DNA of 64,000 nucleotides, from the NCBI GenBank assembly GCA_000442125.1, contig KE546981.1, positions 496,001 through 560,000 of the forward strand, written 5' to 3'. The notes below the pieces were generated by a model. The model saw only the letters and a list, made by a program, of their open reading frames with translations, made no database searches and had not been told where the DNA came from. Both the position numbers and the translations under genes were made by a program. Position 1 is the first letter of the stretch. The number at the start of each line of letters is the position of its first letter. This document shows positions 49,501-62,118 of this stretch, piece by piece. The DNA is from Opeltia flavorubescens (Eukaryota > Ascomycota > Lecanoromycetes > Teloschistales > Teloschistaceae).

Positions 49501-49734
49501 GCTATTTTTAAAGACCGGTTTACTATTATTAATATAGTATTAGTTATATTTATACGGTATTTTAATAATAGTAATTCTATTATAAAATTTAGAATAATTT
49601 TTTAATATAAACTATTAGAAATAAAAAAAAACTATAGTTTACTATATAATTTATACTAATATACTTTTATATATTAGTAAATATTATATATTTATATATA
49701 TTTTTTAACCTTTTTATTTAAATTAAATTATTAA

Positions 49735-49992
49735 TTATTATAATTAGCAATAATTTAACTTATTATAATATTATAGAGCCGTTATATAGCTTCGGCCAAA
49801 ATATTACATCGCTATATTATACTAGTAGGAAAAAGGGCCTATATAGTTAAAGGAATTCCCTTTAATATTTATAGCTTTTTAAATATTAATATATATATAT
49901 TCTTTATATATAACTCTATATATATAATAATAGAACGCTAAATTATTATTTATATTTCTATATAGTTTCCCTACTATTATATCCTTTTTATA
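49735..49992 (+). repeat. 5' LTR of inner element
   Basis: Aligns with 57153-57411. Shared landmarks: TATATAGCTTCGG, ATTATACTAGTAGGAAA, CTCTATATATATAATAATAG and ATAGTTTCCCT. Differences are mostly C/T or G/A, as expected for RIP. Borders are good to about 10-20 bp. Confidence 0.75.
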
Positions 49993-50999
49993 CTTTAATA
50001 TTTCTATTTTTTATAAAAAGCAGTTCGATTATATCGCGAAGCTATAATATAAAGTAGTAATAATAATANNNNNCNTATAACTANATTATAACNNNTAATA
50101 AATACGGTTATATTATAAAATAATAATATAAATAAACTTATTAGCGATATTTTAAATATAAAAATTTAAGCTTTTAAAGTAAAATAAGCTCTAGCCTATT
50201 AATAAAAAAAGTTAAAAATATTAAAGGCCGAAAAAGAATTAGAATTTTTAAAACTATTTATTATTATATATTAATAGTAAACTTTTAAAACCCCGATTAA
50301 CAATTTTAAATATATTAAAAAATAGAAAATAAATAAAAAATCGAAGTTAAAGGTTTTTAATTCTATTTAATATAAAAATAAAAGCTATATAAAATATATA
50401 CTATTTAAGTATAAATATAAATACGTCTTCGAAATTTATCTAGTTATATATAAGACGGAAGTTTTAAAAATTCTATTTAGTATAAACTATCTTAGTTACT
50501 ATTCAACGAATATATAAAACCGAATTAAAAAAACGAATTTAAATACTAGATTTAAAATAATTTAAAAAAAATAGCTAAATTTTTTATTAAATTAACTCGA
50601 TTTTTAAATTATTTATAGTATTAAAATAATATTATAATATTTTAACGCGAAGTACTATAATAGATAAAATATTTTTCTATTTATTAAATATTTAAAAGAT
50701 TTTAAAAATTATATAAAAAAATTTTTACTAGATTATATTTAAATAAATATTCTAAGGAATACCCTTTAAAATAGTATAGCCGATAAAATATTTAAAATAT
50801 TTAACCTTTTAAAAATATATTAAAGGATTATTAATTAAATAATTAAAATTAAATCGGTTTAATTATAATATTAAGCGTATACGAATTATAATAATATAAA
50901 TACTAGAGTATCGAGTTTTAAAAACTATAAAAATAGTAAAAAAAAATAAGGTCTATTTAATACTACTATACCGGCGATTAACGCGAATATAATAACGAC

Positions 51000-51350
51000 T
51001 AGTCGCGGAAATTATAGAAACTAATATAATTTTTAAAGGCGTAGTTTAAATAATAACCGTAAATTTTATAAAAATAATAACGCACTAATAATAATTATTT
51101 ACTAAAAATATAGTAAAAAAAACTATAAAAAACCCGATTACTTTTATAAAAATAAAAAAGGAAAAAATAAAATCTAATAAATATTACTTTTATATAACTA
51201 GATTGTTAATAAACGGGGTTATAAATATTTTATCTAGTTATAAATATAACTATTTAAAAAAAAAATAAAAGGTTAAATTAATTATATTTATCGATTATAA
51301 TATAAACCTGAATTTTATATTATAATACTATATAAAAGAGTTAAAATTAT
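51000..51350 (+). pseudogene. gag zinc-knuckle and protease remnant of inner element
   Basis: The literal frame reads KNYKKPDYFYKNKKGKNK near 51115-51170, where Cys/His codons of a CCHC knuckle have become Tyr. Further on, IIFIDYNINLNFI near 51275-51320 has the layout of an aspartic protease active-site stretch. Confidence 0.55.
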
Positions 51351-51899
51351 ATAATAGCCGTAATATTAAAGCGCTAGTTAAAATTTTAAATAATATAAGT
51401 TTAATTTATTTTTAAAAATATAAATTTCTAGTTAACTTTATTAATTTAAAAAAAGAATCTAAAATAATAATAGATAAATATATTAAAGCGAATATTAAAT
51501 CTTTTAATATTATATTTAGCCTTTTATAGTTATATTAATATAACCTCGATATTAATTAAATATATATATAATAAATATAATATAATTCTAGTATTATTTT
51601 AATAAAAATAGATATTAAACTAATTCTAGTTAAAAAATTAGAATATTTATTAAAAATAAAAGGATTTAAATAATTATATTTTTTTAATATAAAATTATAT
51701 AATAAAAATAATATAATCGCTTTATATAGCGTTAAAAAAATAATTTTATTTAAAAAGTACGCTAATTTAAAAAAAATTTATAATTTTTAAAAAATTAATA
51801 AATTCTTTAAATATTTTATAAATAATTACGCCTTTAAAATAATAGATAATTTATTATTTAAACTTTTATATAATTTTTTAATTCTAAAATTAAAGATTT

Positions 51900-52700
51900 T
51901 ATAAATTTATATTAATAAAAACTTAATAAAAAGGTTTATCTATTATTTAATATCGTAAATTAGCGCTTTAATTATATTTATAAAAAAAAAATAATAGCTT
52001 TTACTTTTATATTAATTATCGAGAGTTAAATTAAATTATTATTAAAAATTAGTATTTTTTTTTTTAATATTAAAAGCTTTAAATAGACTATATAAAATAA
52101 TAATTTTTACTCGTTTAAATATCCGGAATACCTATTATTATATTAGAATCCGGAAGGGCGATAAATAAAAAATAATATTTTATATTTATTATAGCTACTT
52201 TAAATATTATATTATATTATTTAATTTAATAAATACCCCNGCTATTTTTTAAATATATATTAATAATATTTTTAAAAATTTTTTAAATTTTTTTATTATA
52301 ATATATATAAATAATTTACTAGTTTACTTTAAAAATAGAATTAAGTATTTAATATATATATAAATAATTTTTATAAAATTATTATAATATAGATTATATA
52401 TTAAATTAAAAAAATATTTATTTAATATATATAAAATTAAATTTATAAAATTTATTATTTATTTTAATAGTATTATAATAAAGAAATTCTATATTAAATA
52501 TATAAAAAATTAATCCCTTTTAAAATTATATTATAATATATAATATTTTTTCGGATTTATAAACTTTTACTAATAATTTATTAAAGTATTTTTATAAATA
52601 GTATTACCGCTAATATTACTATTAAAAAGCGGTAACAAAAAAAAATTTAATATTAAATTTATTCTAATTAAAAAAATAGTTAGCGTATTTAAAATATTAA
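51900..52700 (+). pseudogene. Reverse transcriptase remnant of inner element
   Basis: Landmarks in the literal frame: ALIIFIKKK followed by stops (about 51965-51995), IRIRKGDK (near 52140), YFKYYIILFNLINTP (about 52195-52240) and YINNLLVYF (about 52303-52330, the position of the YxDD box). Spacing and order fit a Ty3/Gypsy RT. Confidence 0.75.
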
Positions 52701-54379
52701 AAAAATGTTTTATAATAGCGCCTATCCTATAATAATTTAACTATATACTCTAGATTTATATTAAAATAAATATTTTAAAGTATATTATTTTAGTAATTAT
52801 CTTATAGTTTTTTAATATTAGTATATAAATCCATTAATACCCTATTATTTATTAATTCTAAAAAAAAACGACGGTTAAATATAATTATAGTATCGAAAAT
52901 TTAAAAATACTAGCTATTATTTATACTTATAAATAATAGCGATATTATATTAAAAGAACCCTTTATAAAATAAAAATTATTATTAATTATATAAATCTTT
53001 ATAACTTTTTTATAAAAAAGAAATTTAACTATAGAAATATTAGATAGTAAAAATAGCTAGTTAAGCTAGATCTAGACCTAAAATATAGATTAAATAAACT
53101 AAATTCTACTAATATAATATTATAAAAAAATAATTATAAAATATTTAAAATTTATACCGCTTTTAATATTTTAAATTAAAAATATATTTATTTAACTTTA
53201 TATTCTAGAAAGTTTTAAAAAAATCTTAAAAAAAGTATAAAACCGATTAAAAATTTTTTAAAAATCTAGTATTATTTATTTAGAACTTTTATAAAATAAA
53301 ATAAAAATAAATTTAAAAGTTTATAAAAGATTTTAAATAAAATTAAAAAATTATTAGAAAATAATAAAAAAAGCTATTTTAATAATAAAATATTATTAAT
53401 TACTTTTAAAAATATTTAAAAGAATTTTTAAAAATTATTTAAAAATATCGAAACCGCTATTAAAAATATTTAAAAAATAATAGTAATACGCTATATAATA
53501 AAAAAGGCGAAGGCTAATATTTTTAATAAAAAAAACGAATTTTTAAAAAATACTTTTAAGTATAGATTTTTAATAAAAGGTCGCGTATTTAATATCTATA
53601 TAAAAAAGTACGATAATATTATATCGTTTATATTTTTTTATAATTAGAAGATACCTTTAATATTAATAGAGAAAAAAAATAAAAATATTTTAAAAAATAA
53701 TATAAAAGTATTAATTCCGCTTTTTATAACTAAAGAAAAATCTTTTAAAATAAAAAAAAGGTAGATATTAATAAAAACTTATAATTTTAAAGTATATAAA
53801 AAGTTAAAGATTTTTTATAAATTTAATATTACTATATATAATAATATTTAATCGATTCCTTTAAATAATTTTAATAATTCTAAAAATTTATAATTAAAAC
53901 GATAAATTATTAAAAAAGCGGCTTTAAAAAATATATATAATATACTCCCGCTATTTTTTTATTATATTATAAAAAGGTTCTAAAAGTTTAATAATACGAT
54001 TAAAAAATTAATATTTTTAAACAAAAAGTTATTTAATAATTCGTTAAACGTTTATATAGTATTAAAATAATTTAATAAAAGCTATAAATAGTATTAAAAT
54101 TAAAAATTATTTTATTATAATAAAAAATAGTATTTATTTTTTAATATAATTAGATAAAAGGCCTTTAAATATAATTATAATAATTTTATAATAGGTTACT
54201 TTAACTATAAAAAAACGTTAAAATTTATTTATTAAAAATATTTTTAATTAAATATAATAAAAGATATTAAATATTATATATATATTTATAATATATATTA
54301 TTAAATAAAATCTATAAGATATAAACTATATAATAAAATATAGCCGCTAAAAAAATTTCTAAAATTATTTAATAATCTA

Positions 54380-54720
54380 ATTATAGATTTTATTATTAAT
54401 TTACCTTTATATAAACGCCTCCGTATTATATATAATTTAATTCTTATAATAATCGACCGCTATATAAAATTTATTATATATATTTTATACTAAATAATTA
54501 TAATTATAAAATAACTAGTGGATACTTTTATTAATAAGGTATATAGTTATTATAATATATTTAAATCGCTAATTTTTAATTAAAGGGTTTTTTTTATTTT
54601 ATAATTTTAATCTATCTTTTATTACTATTTAAAAATTAAACGCCGTTTAAATACTATTTTTTATTTATAAACTAACGTATAAATTAAGCGATAAAATTAA
54701 ATTTTAAAGTAATTTTTAAA
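54380..54720 (+). pseudogene. Integrase core remnant of inner element
   Basis: The literal frame reads DFIINLPLYKRLR, then NLILIIIDRYIKFI (from about 54386), the classic integrase core start including the DRY-KF segment. The second catalytic region follows near 54570-54680. Confidence 0.75.
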
Positions 54721-54920
54721 AGGCTTTATTAATTATAATTAAAACGATTAAAATAAATAATTACTATTTATAAAATTTATATATAATAATAGTAAGTATA
54801 CTTCTATTAATATAATACTATTTTCTACTATTATTAATAGATATTCTAATCTAGGAAATAATATCTAAATTAATAATATTAAAAATAATATATTTAAAGT
54901 ATATTAATATACCGAAAAAT

Positions 54921-56802
54921 ATATATATATATATATTTAATTTAAAAGCTAATAGAAAATAATAATAAAAAAATAATCTAAATATTATAATTAAAAGTAT
55001 TCTATAAAGTTTTTTATTACTAGCGATATAATATAATTAAATAGGCGTAATATTAAAATAAAAAAGCTATTAAAAAAATTAAATTATAAATTTTATAGGC
55101 TTTTTAAAATAATAAAACTAGTAAATTTATAATTATACCGCCTAAAACTTCTAGTATTAATAGATTATATTTATCCCGTTTTTTATATCTTTTTTCTTAA
55201 ATTATATATAATAATAGAAGAAAAAAATAAAAAAAATCTATTATTTTTATTTATTAACGGTAAAGAGTAATATAAAATAAAAAAAGTATTTAATTTAAAA
55301 TAGTACTATAGGAAAATATAATATCTAATAAAATAGTTTAACTATAGCTTTAAAAATAATAGCTAGTTTAATATTAAAAAAATATCGGGAGCTAGTAAAT
55401 ATATAAAGGACTTCTATTATATATATTTTAAAAAACTATTAAATAATAGTAAAAAGGGCTCTTTAAAAGAGAGGTAAAAAAAAAATAAATTATAGTTAAA
55501 CTATATATAAATATATAAATAAAGTAATAAATAAAGTAATAAATAATATTAAAAATATAAAATAGTAATAAAAATAAAACTTTATATAATTACTAAAATT
55601 TATTAGTAGAATATATATTAAAAAATATATATTATAAAATATATTATTAAAAAAAATTAAAATTAAAAGGAAGCTTTATTAAAATATAGATTTTAAAATT
55701 ATAACTATTTAAAAACAATATAAACTTAAAAATAGAATATAAAAATAAATATATAAGAATAAATACTAAAAATAGATATAAAATACTAGACGAATATAAA
55801 ATTATATAATAATATTATTCTCTTCTATTTCGTTTTTATTAATAAAAAAAAGATTATTTTTTTTAACTAAATTTAACTACTCCTCCTTAATAATTAAAGA
55901 ATCTAAAAAATTCTAACGTAAGATTAGCGCGCGAAGTTATATAAAAAAGATAAATATATAATAAAATATATTATATTAATATTTATATTAATTAATTTTT
56001 TTAAAGCGTAAATAGTTTTAATAATATTAAAGGTATTAACGGTCTTTTTTCGCCGCGTTTTAGTTTTTTTTTAAACTTCGATTTATTTACGGCTAGAAAA
56101 AGTAATAGCGCGCAAGTAGTATATAATACGTCGTTTTTTATCTTTATTAATAATATTAATAGTAAAAATAGTAAAAATTATTTTATTAACTATTAAAATA
56201 AATCTTTAAAGAATTTATATAGATTAAAAAAACTACTACTATATATAAATTTAATATATTAGTTTATATTTCTTTTAAAGTTTAAAATAACGCGTATAAT
56301 ATTTAAAGCCGATACTAGGTTTTATATAATAAATAAAAGTATAATAAATAATAAAATTATTCTTTAATTATTTCTTATTAAAAATTATTAAATAGTAGTA
56401 TTAAATAAATAATATATATTATAATACTAGCTTTAATATACTAATAGTAGTAATTCTTTTATAAAATTAAAATATTTAATAATATTAGAATATTAGGCGC
56501 CTATATATTTTAAAGAGTTTTTTTAGCTATAAAAATTTTAAAAGTTTTAAAATCTATAATAAAAGATATAAAAGTTAAAGAAAATTTATAAAAAAATAAA
56601 GCTAGTAAATAAAAATAAAGTATAATAAAAATAATAAAAATTTAAGTTAAAAAATAGATTTATATTAAAAAAGAAACGTTTATTATATATTTATAAATAG
56701 AAAATAAAATTATACTATTTAATATAAAATCTATAATATTAATAATATAAATTAAATTATTTAAAGTTTAATAGTTCTAATTATTTATAATTATTATAGT
56801 AT
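54921..56802 (+). repeat. First copy of a 1.88-kb duplicated segment
   Basis: Identical, wherever compared, to 62119-64000 (constant offset 7198). It starts inside an (AT)n run downstream of the integrase core of the inner element and includes its chromodomain. Confidence 0.85.
55255..55400 (+). pseudogene. Chromodomain remnant of inner element
   Basis: Literal reading: GKE-stop-YKIKKVFNLK-stop-YYRKI-stop-YLIK-stop-FNYSFKNNS-stop. The aromatic and spacing pattern matches a chromodomain, with stops at Trp/Gln/Arg-type positions. The same segment recurs at about 62453-62598 in the duplicate. Confidence 0.65.
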
Positions 56803-57152
56803 AATATAATTATCGAGTAGAACTATTAAATAATATTAATTTTTATAAATATATTTCGGCGCGAGTATTTAATAAGTATTAAAAGATATTAATAATATAT
56901 TATAACGCGATAACTAATATTAATATTAATACTAAATAATTTTTAATATATAAAGTAAAGCTATTTATATATTTTATATATAATAATAAAACATTTTATA
57001 TATAAATATATATTAGCGTCGCGTACCTTTAAATTATTAATTTAATTAATATATATTTAAATACGCGCGTTTTATATAAAAGATTTAGCTATTTATTATA
57101 TATATATTACCTAATTATAAAATAATAAGAATACTATTATAAAAGAGGAAAT

Positions 57153-57411
57153 ATTATTATAGTTAATAATAATCTAATTTATTATAATATTATAAAACTA
57201 TTATATAGCTTCGGTTAAAATATTATATCGCTATATTATACTAGTAGGAAAGGGGGTCTATATAATTAGAGGAATTCCTTTTAATATTCGTAGCTCTTTA
57301 GATATTAATATATATATATTCTCGAAATATAACTCTATATATATAATAATAGAACGCTAGATTATTACCTATACTTCTATATAGTTTCCCTGTTATTGCA
57401 TCCTTTTTATA
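57153..57411 (+). repeat. 3' LTR of inner element
   Basis: Partner of 49735-49992. It keeps a few CA/TG dinucleotides (for example TTATTGCATCC) and so is slightly less mutated. Confidence 0.75.
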
Positions 57412-58559
57412 TTAATATTAATAATAAAATAATTTTATTATCTATTTTACTTTAAAATATCTAGTTAAAAAGGTTTTATAATATTTTATTACAAATTTTA
57501 TATAAATAATAGAGTTTTTTAATATATATAAAAATTTATAAAATAATAACTCGCTTTTTATTTTTAAATTTTATAATTTAGTTTTTATATATTTAAAATT
57601 CTTTTTATAAGCGCTTTTAATATTATATTTTTTAATAATAATAAAATTATTATTCTATTAAAATTATAAAATTATTTTTTTTATATTTATTAAACTATTA
57701 TTATAAACTATTTTACTAGAAATAATATTTTTTATTATTTAATAAAGGATATACTATTTATAACTAATTATTCTAGTAATAGAATTTATTATATTTTTTT
57801 TATTAAAAAATAGATTTTTTTTTAAAAACCTTGAACGGGGTTTTTATAAGGCGTTATTAGCGCTAATATATTATAAAATTTTTAGACCGGTAAATTATTA
57901 TTAAATTTTTTAGAAGTATTAACCTTTAATAAAAGTTTTTTAAACTTTTTTTTATATTTTTTATATAAATATACTACCTTTATTTTTTTTACCGCCGCTA
58001 GTATAAATAATATATTATTANNAAAAAATAGCTTTTATTATAATATAAATATTATTATTAAAGTTTTAAAATTAATTTTTTAATAATTTAGCCTTTTTAA
58101 TAAAAAATCTACTAGAATCGATTTTTTAATTTAATAAAAGATTTTAAAATTTATAATTATTAATTTTATAACCTAATATTAATTTTTATTATTAAATTAT
58201 TTAATATATATAAATTATTTTAAATTATTATAATCTAATTGTTTTTTAATAATATATTAAGTTCTTTTTAAATAATTTACCTATTATTTAAAAATTTTAA
58301 TAATAGTAAATAGCTTTTAATTATAAATTATATAGTTTTATTTAATTATTATTATTTTTTTTAATTTAAAAACTACTAGATAATAAACCCTATTATTATT
58401 TAAATAAATTATAATATTAGAAATACTAAAATCTAAAGTCTTTATTTTAATCCGGATTTTATATATTAAATCGAAATATTTTAGTAATAATATTATAATA
58501 AAAACTTTTTTTAATTTTTTAAAAGCTTTTTAAACGATATTATTTTATTTTAATAACTT

Positions 58560-59010
58560 TAATTTTTTATTATTTTTTATATAGATTAATAAATTAATTA
58601 TAAATATAATAATCTTTAAATAATATTTAATAAATCGTTAATAAAAATTTATTAAATTTAAAAATATTTAAGTATTTTTATATAATTTTAAAATAGATTA
58701 AATTTAAATTATATTTATTTTTTTAAAATCTATTTCTACTTTTTTAAATAATATAATATATTTTAGGAATTCTAGTTATTCTATATTCAATATATATTTT
58801 TTTAGATTTAAAAATAACGAGTATTTATAAGATTAGCGTAAAATTATACGAATATACTTTTAGTATTTTTTTTTAGAATTTAAATATACTAGAATATTAT
58901 TTAAATATACTATATAAAAAACATTAATTATTTCTATTAACGCTTTATTAATATATATTTAAAAAGTTATAAAGGTATTTATTAAATTAAAAAATATAAT
59001 AAAATATTTA
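58560..59010 (-). pseudogene. Reverse transcriptase remnant of outer element
   Basis: On the minus strand the literal reading runs FFNLINTFITF-stop-IYINKALIEIINV, then YIVYLNNILVYLNSKKK (YxDD position at about 58907-58878), then VEIDFKKI and a run matching the FYRRFI region near 58640-58610. Clearly Ty3/Gypsy RT. Confidence 0.75.
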
Positions 59011-61445
59011 AAGTACCTATATCTAAAATAAAATACTATTTTTTATTTATTTTTTTATTTAATTCTAATCTAATAATAAATATCGCGTATATTTATTTTT
59101 ATAAATTTTTTTACGTTATATAAACGGTCTAAAGTTTTAGTAATTAAAAAAAACAAATATTAATTTTTAATTATTACTATATTTAAACTATAGTAATTTA
59201 TATATAAATATAGTCTATTATTTTTATTTAATATAAATAGAATAAAAATTTCTATAAGCAAAATTAAATATTAGATCTAGCTTTTTTTAAAGGTTTTTTT
59301 AAAATATCGGCGTAATTTCTTAAATTTATTATTTAATAGATTATATATTAGTTTATATAATAATTTTTAACTTTTTATTAAATTAATAATATAATTATTA
59401 GATTTTAATTAGAGTAATTTACCCGATTTTATTATAAAAAATATAAATCTAAAATTCTTAATTTAATATAAAATTTCCGTATTATTAATATCGACTAGAT
59501 TTTTTATTACTAATACTATTAAGGCGTATATAATAAAGTATATTTTCAAGAATTGTTTAAAAATTTATAAATAGTTTATTTATATTCGATTAACCCTAAT
59601 AAAAAAGCGCTATTTTATAGCTTATATATTAATAAATAGGCTAGCTTTATAGATTTTTAAAATATTTAAAATTATATTATATTCGTTTAAATCGATAATA
59701 TAGAAAAAAATAATAGAAATTATTCGTTTTATATTTTAGCTATTAGTATAGATTTATTTAAGATTATAAATTCTATAATAGTAATACTACTAATTTCGAA
59801 GCTAGTTTAATATAAAATAATTAATATTTATTAAAATAAAGCTTATTCTACTATTTTAGCTTATAAAATATAATTAATATCTAGTTTTATATTTAATAAT
59901 ATAGAAATTCTTTTAATTTAATCGTTTATATAAATCGAAATACTATTTTAAATTTTTTTATTATTTTAATTAAATAATATTTAACTATTAAAATTTTATT
60001 TAAATTTAATTATTTTTTAAAATCGTATTAGAAATTTTATTAATACTAAATTTAGTATTTTTAATAAATATTTTTTTTATTAACTTTTCTATATAAAAGT
60101 AATTAATAGAATAATAATCTTTTTTATAATAATTATAATATTTTATTTAGCTTAAATTCTTTAGACTAATATTTTTACTACTTTTTAATTTTATAAAAGG
60201 CCCGTTATAAAGTTTATAATTATTATATTTTCGTTTATCCCCTATATAATTATTATAAAGCTTTTTTAAAATTCAATTATTCTAGTTCTTTTAATTCGAA
60301 AAAAAAGCTTTTTATAGAAAATATTTATATTAGTACCTTTTATAATACTTTTTATATAAATCGCTAAAGTTATCTATTTATCCTTCGGTTTATTTTTAAA
60401 TATATATTTAAACTAGTATATTAATATTTAAATATCGCGTTTAAATTTTATAATAAAATTTATTATATATTATTTTTTTAATAATTTCGATAATTAACTT
60501 TTAAGCGTTTTTATTTAATTATAAAATTTTTATAGTATTAATATATTTTATACTAATATATAATATTTTAATAAAAAATTTTAAAATTAGCTTCTTTTAT
60601 TTAATAAAAAATTAAGTAGCTATTAATAAAAATTAGGCTAGTTTATATTAATTCTATTTCTTTTTTTATATTAAATCTATTATATTAAAAGGTTATCTTT
60701 TAATAATAATATAAAAAATCGAATATATATTTTATTTATTAAAAATAAATTCTATAATAATTTAAATATTATATCTATTTATAATACCTATACTTAATAA
60801 CTAATAAAATTATTTTTTAATAAATAATTTAGTAAAAAAACTAATTTAATACTTTTTAATTTTATAATAATAAAAAATTTAGTATTAATAAACGGAATAA
60901 TAAAAATAAATATATTAATAAATATATAAAACTTTTAAAGCGTTATTTAAATTTATTAATAAATTATTCTAGTTTTTTTAAAGCGATAAATATATTTAAT
61001 AGCTTTTTCCATTTTATATTTTAAATTTTTAATTTTTTATTCCGTTTATATATTTAAAGAAATATTTAAAGAATCGCTATTATTATAATTATTATTAAAA
61101 CTAAATAATAAAAGGGACGGAATTATATTATATATTAGCTTTTTATTTTTATAATAACGAGTATTAAAACTCGGCGTTAACTCCGTTAAAAGAATACTAT
61201 TATTCTATTATAATTTTATAATATTATTAAATAGTTTTATAATACGCTCGTTCTAAAAAATTATTAGATTAATTATATTAAAAAATCCGCTTATTAAATC
61301 TATATATATAATTTTTAATTAAATATTCGGATTCAAAAAATTAATAATTATACTATTATTATTATTCCTGTTTCTATTATAACCGCAAGCTCTTTTAATA
61401 ACTATATTTAATAGTAGTACAGACTTTTAAATATAAAAAAAAAAG

Positions 61446-61750
61446 TTAAAATTATAATATACTTGATATATTTAAATTAATTTAAAAGCGTAAATTATTA
61501 TAAAAAAATTATTTATAGTATATATATTTAAATATATTAAAGAACTAATTTTTATTTTTTAATAAAAAATAAAAAGAATCGCTATATATCTAAAAATATT
61601 ATTATTTTATATTAAATAATAATTATTTAAATAATCCTATTTAGGCTTTTTAAAAAGCCCGTTATACTAGTAATTTAATATATTATCTCTATTATATAAT
61701 TTCTACCTGAAATTCAAATACTAATTATTTTTATAATTTAATAATAATAA
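61446..61750. repeat. Candidate LTR of outer element, right copy
   Basis: Partner of 44970-45274. The repeat stops sharply at about 61750, after which different, less altered sequence begins. Confidence 0.6.
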
Positions 61751-62118
61751 ACTAGTATCGGGCTACCATTCCGAAAAGTTAAAAAAATTCGATTCGAAAA
61801 ATTAATATATAATAATTTAAATTTTTATAATTTTTATCGAATCGAATAGATAATAGAAAAAAAAATCGAATATTTTAACTAATCGAAATAAATAATAATT
61901 ATTTTTATAAATATTATTAATAGAATTAATTATTTCGATATAATTCTTCCGTATTATTTAAAGATTATAGGCTATTTTTAAATATACACGTTTAAAAGTT
62001 TAAAGCGCTTAATTTAAATATCTACTAGCCGAAAAATTATTTCTATATAATAAACCTATTTTTTTTTTTTTTTTTTTTTTTGCTTCTATTTAACTAAATA
62101 GGCTTTTTTTTTACTTTN

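Larger units (their letters stand above)
49735..57411 (+). mobile_element. Inner Ty3/Gypsy chromodomain LTR retrotransposon, RIP-inactivated
   Basis: Two direct LTRs (49735-49992 and 57153-57411; offset 7419) enclose, in plus orientation, remnants in the order gag zinc knuckle, protease, reverse transcriptase, integrase and chromodomain. That order (RT before integrase) defines Ty3/Gypsy, and the chromodomain marks the chromovirus branch. The primer-binding region after the 5' LTR is damaged by Ns (50069-50095). About 1.7 kb between the chromodomain and the 3' LTR has no recognisable content. Not functional: stops are everywhere. Confidence 0.75.
44970..61750 (-). mobile_element. Outer Ty3/Gypsy-type LTR element (minus strand), split by a second element
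   Basis: Direct repeats of about 300 bp at 44970-45274 and 61446-61750 (offset 16476) look like its LTRs. On the minus strand a degraded reverse transcriptase lies at about 58560-59010 and a degraded integrase core at about 49250-49500; between them sits the plus-strand inner element. Removing the inner element leaves about 9.1 kb. All coding parts are full of stops. LTR ends and target-site duplications could not be fixed because mutation is heavy, and parts of 45.3-48.5 kb may be other insertions. Confidence 0.6.

Noticed and set aside
62061-62082. Long T-run as a poly(A) tail of a LINE
   Set aside because: No adjacent LINE reverse transcriptase could be read and homopolymers are common in this block.
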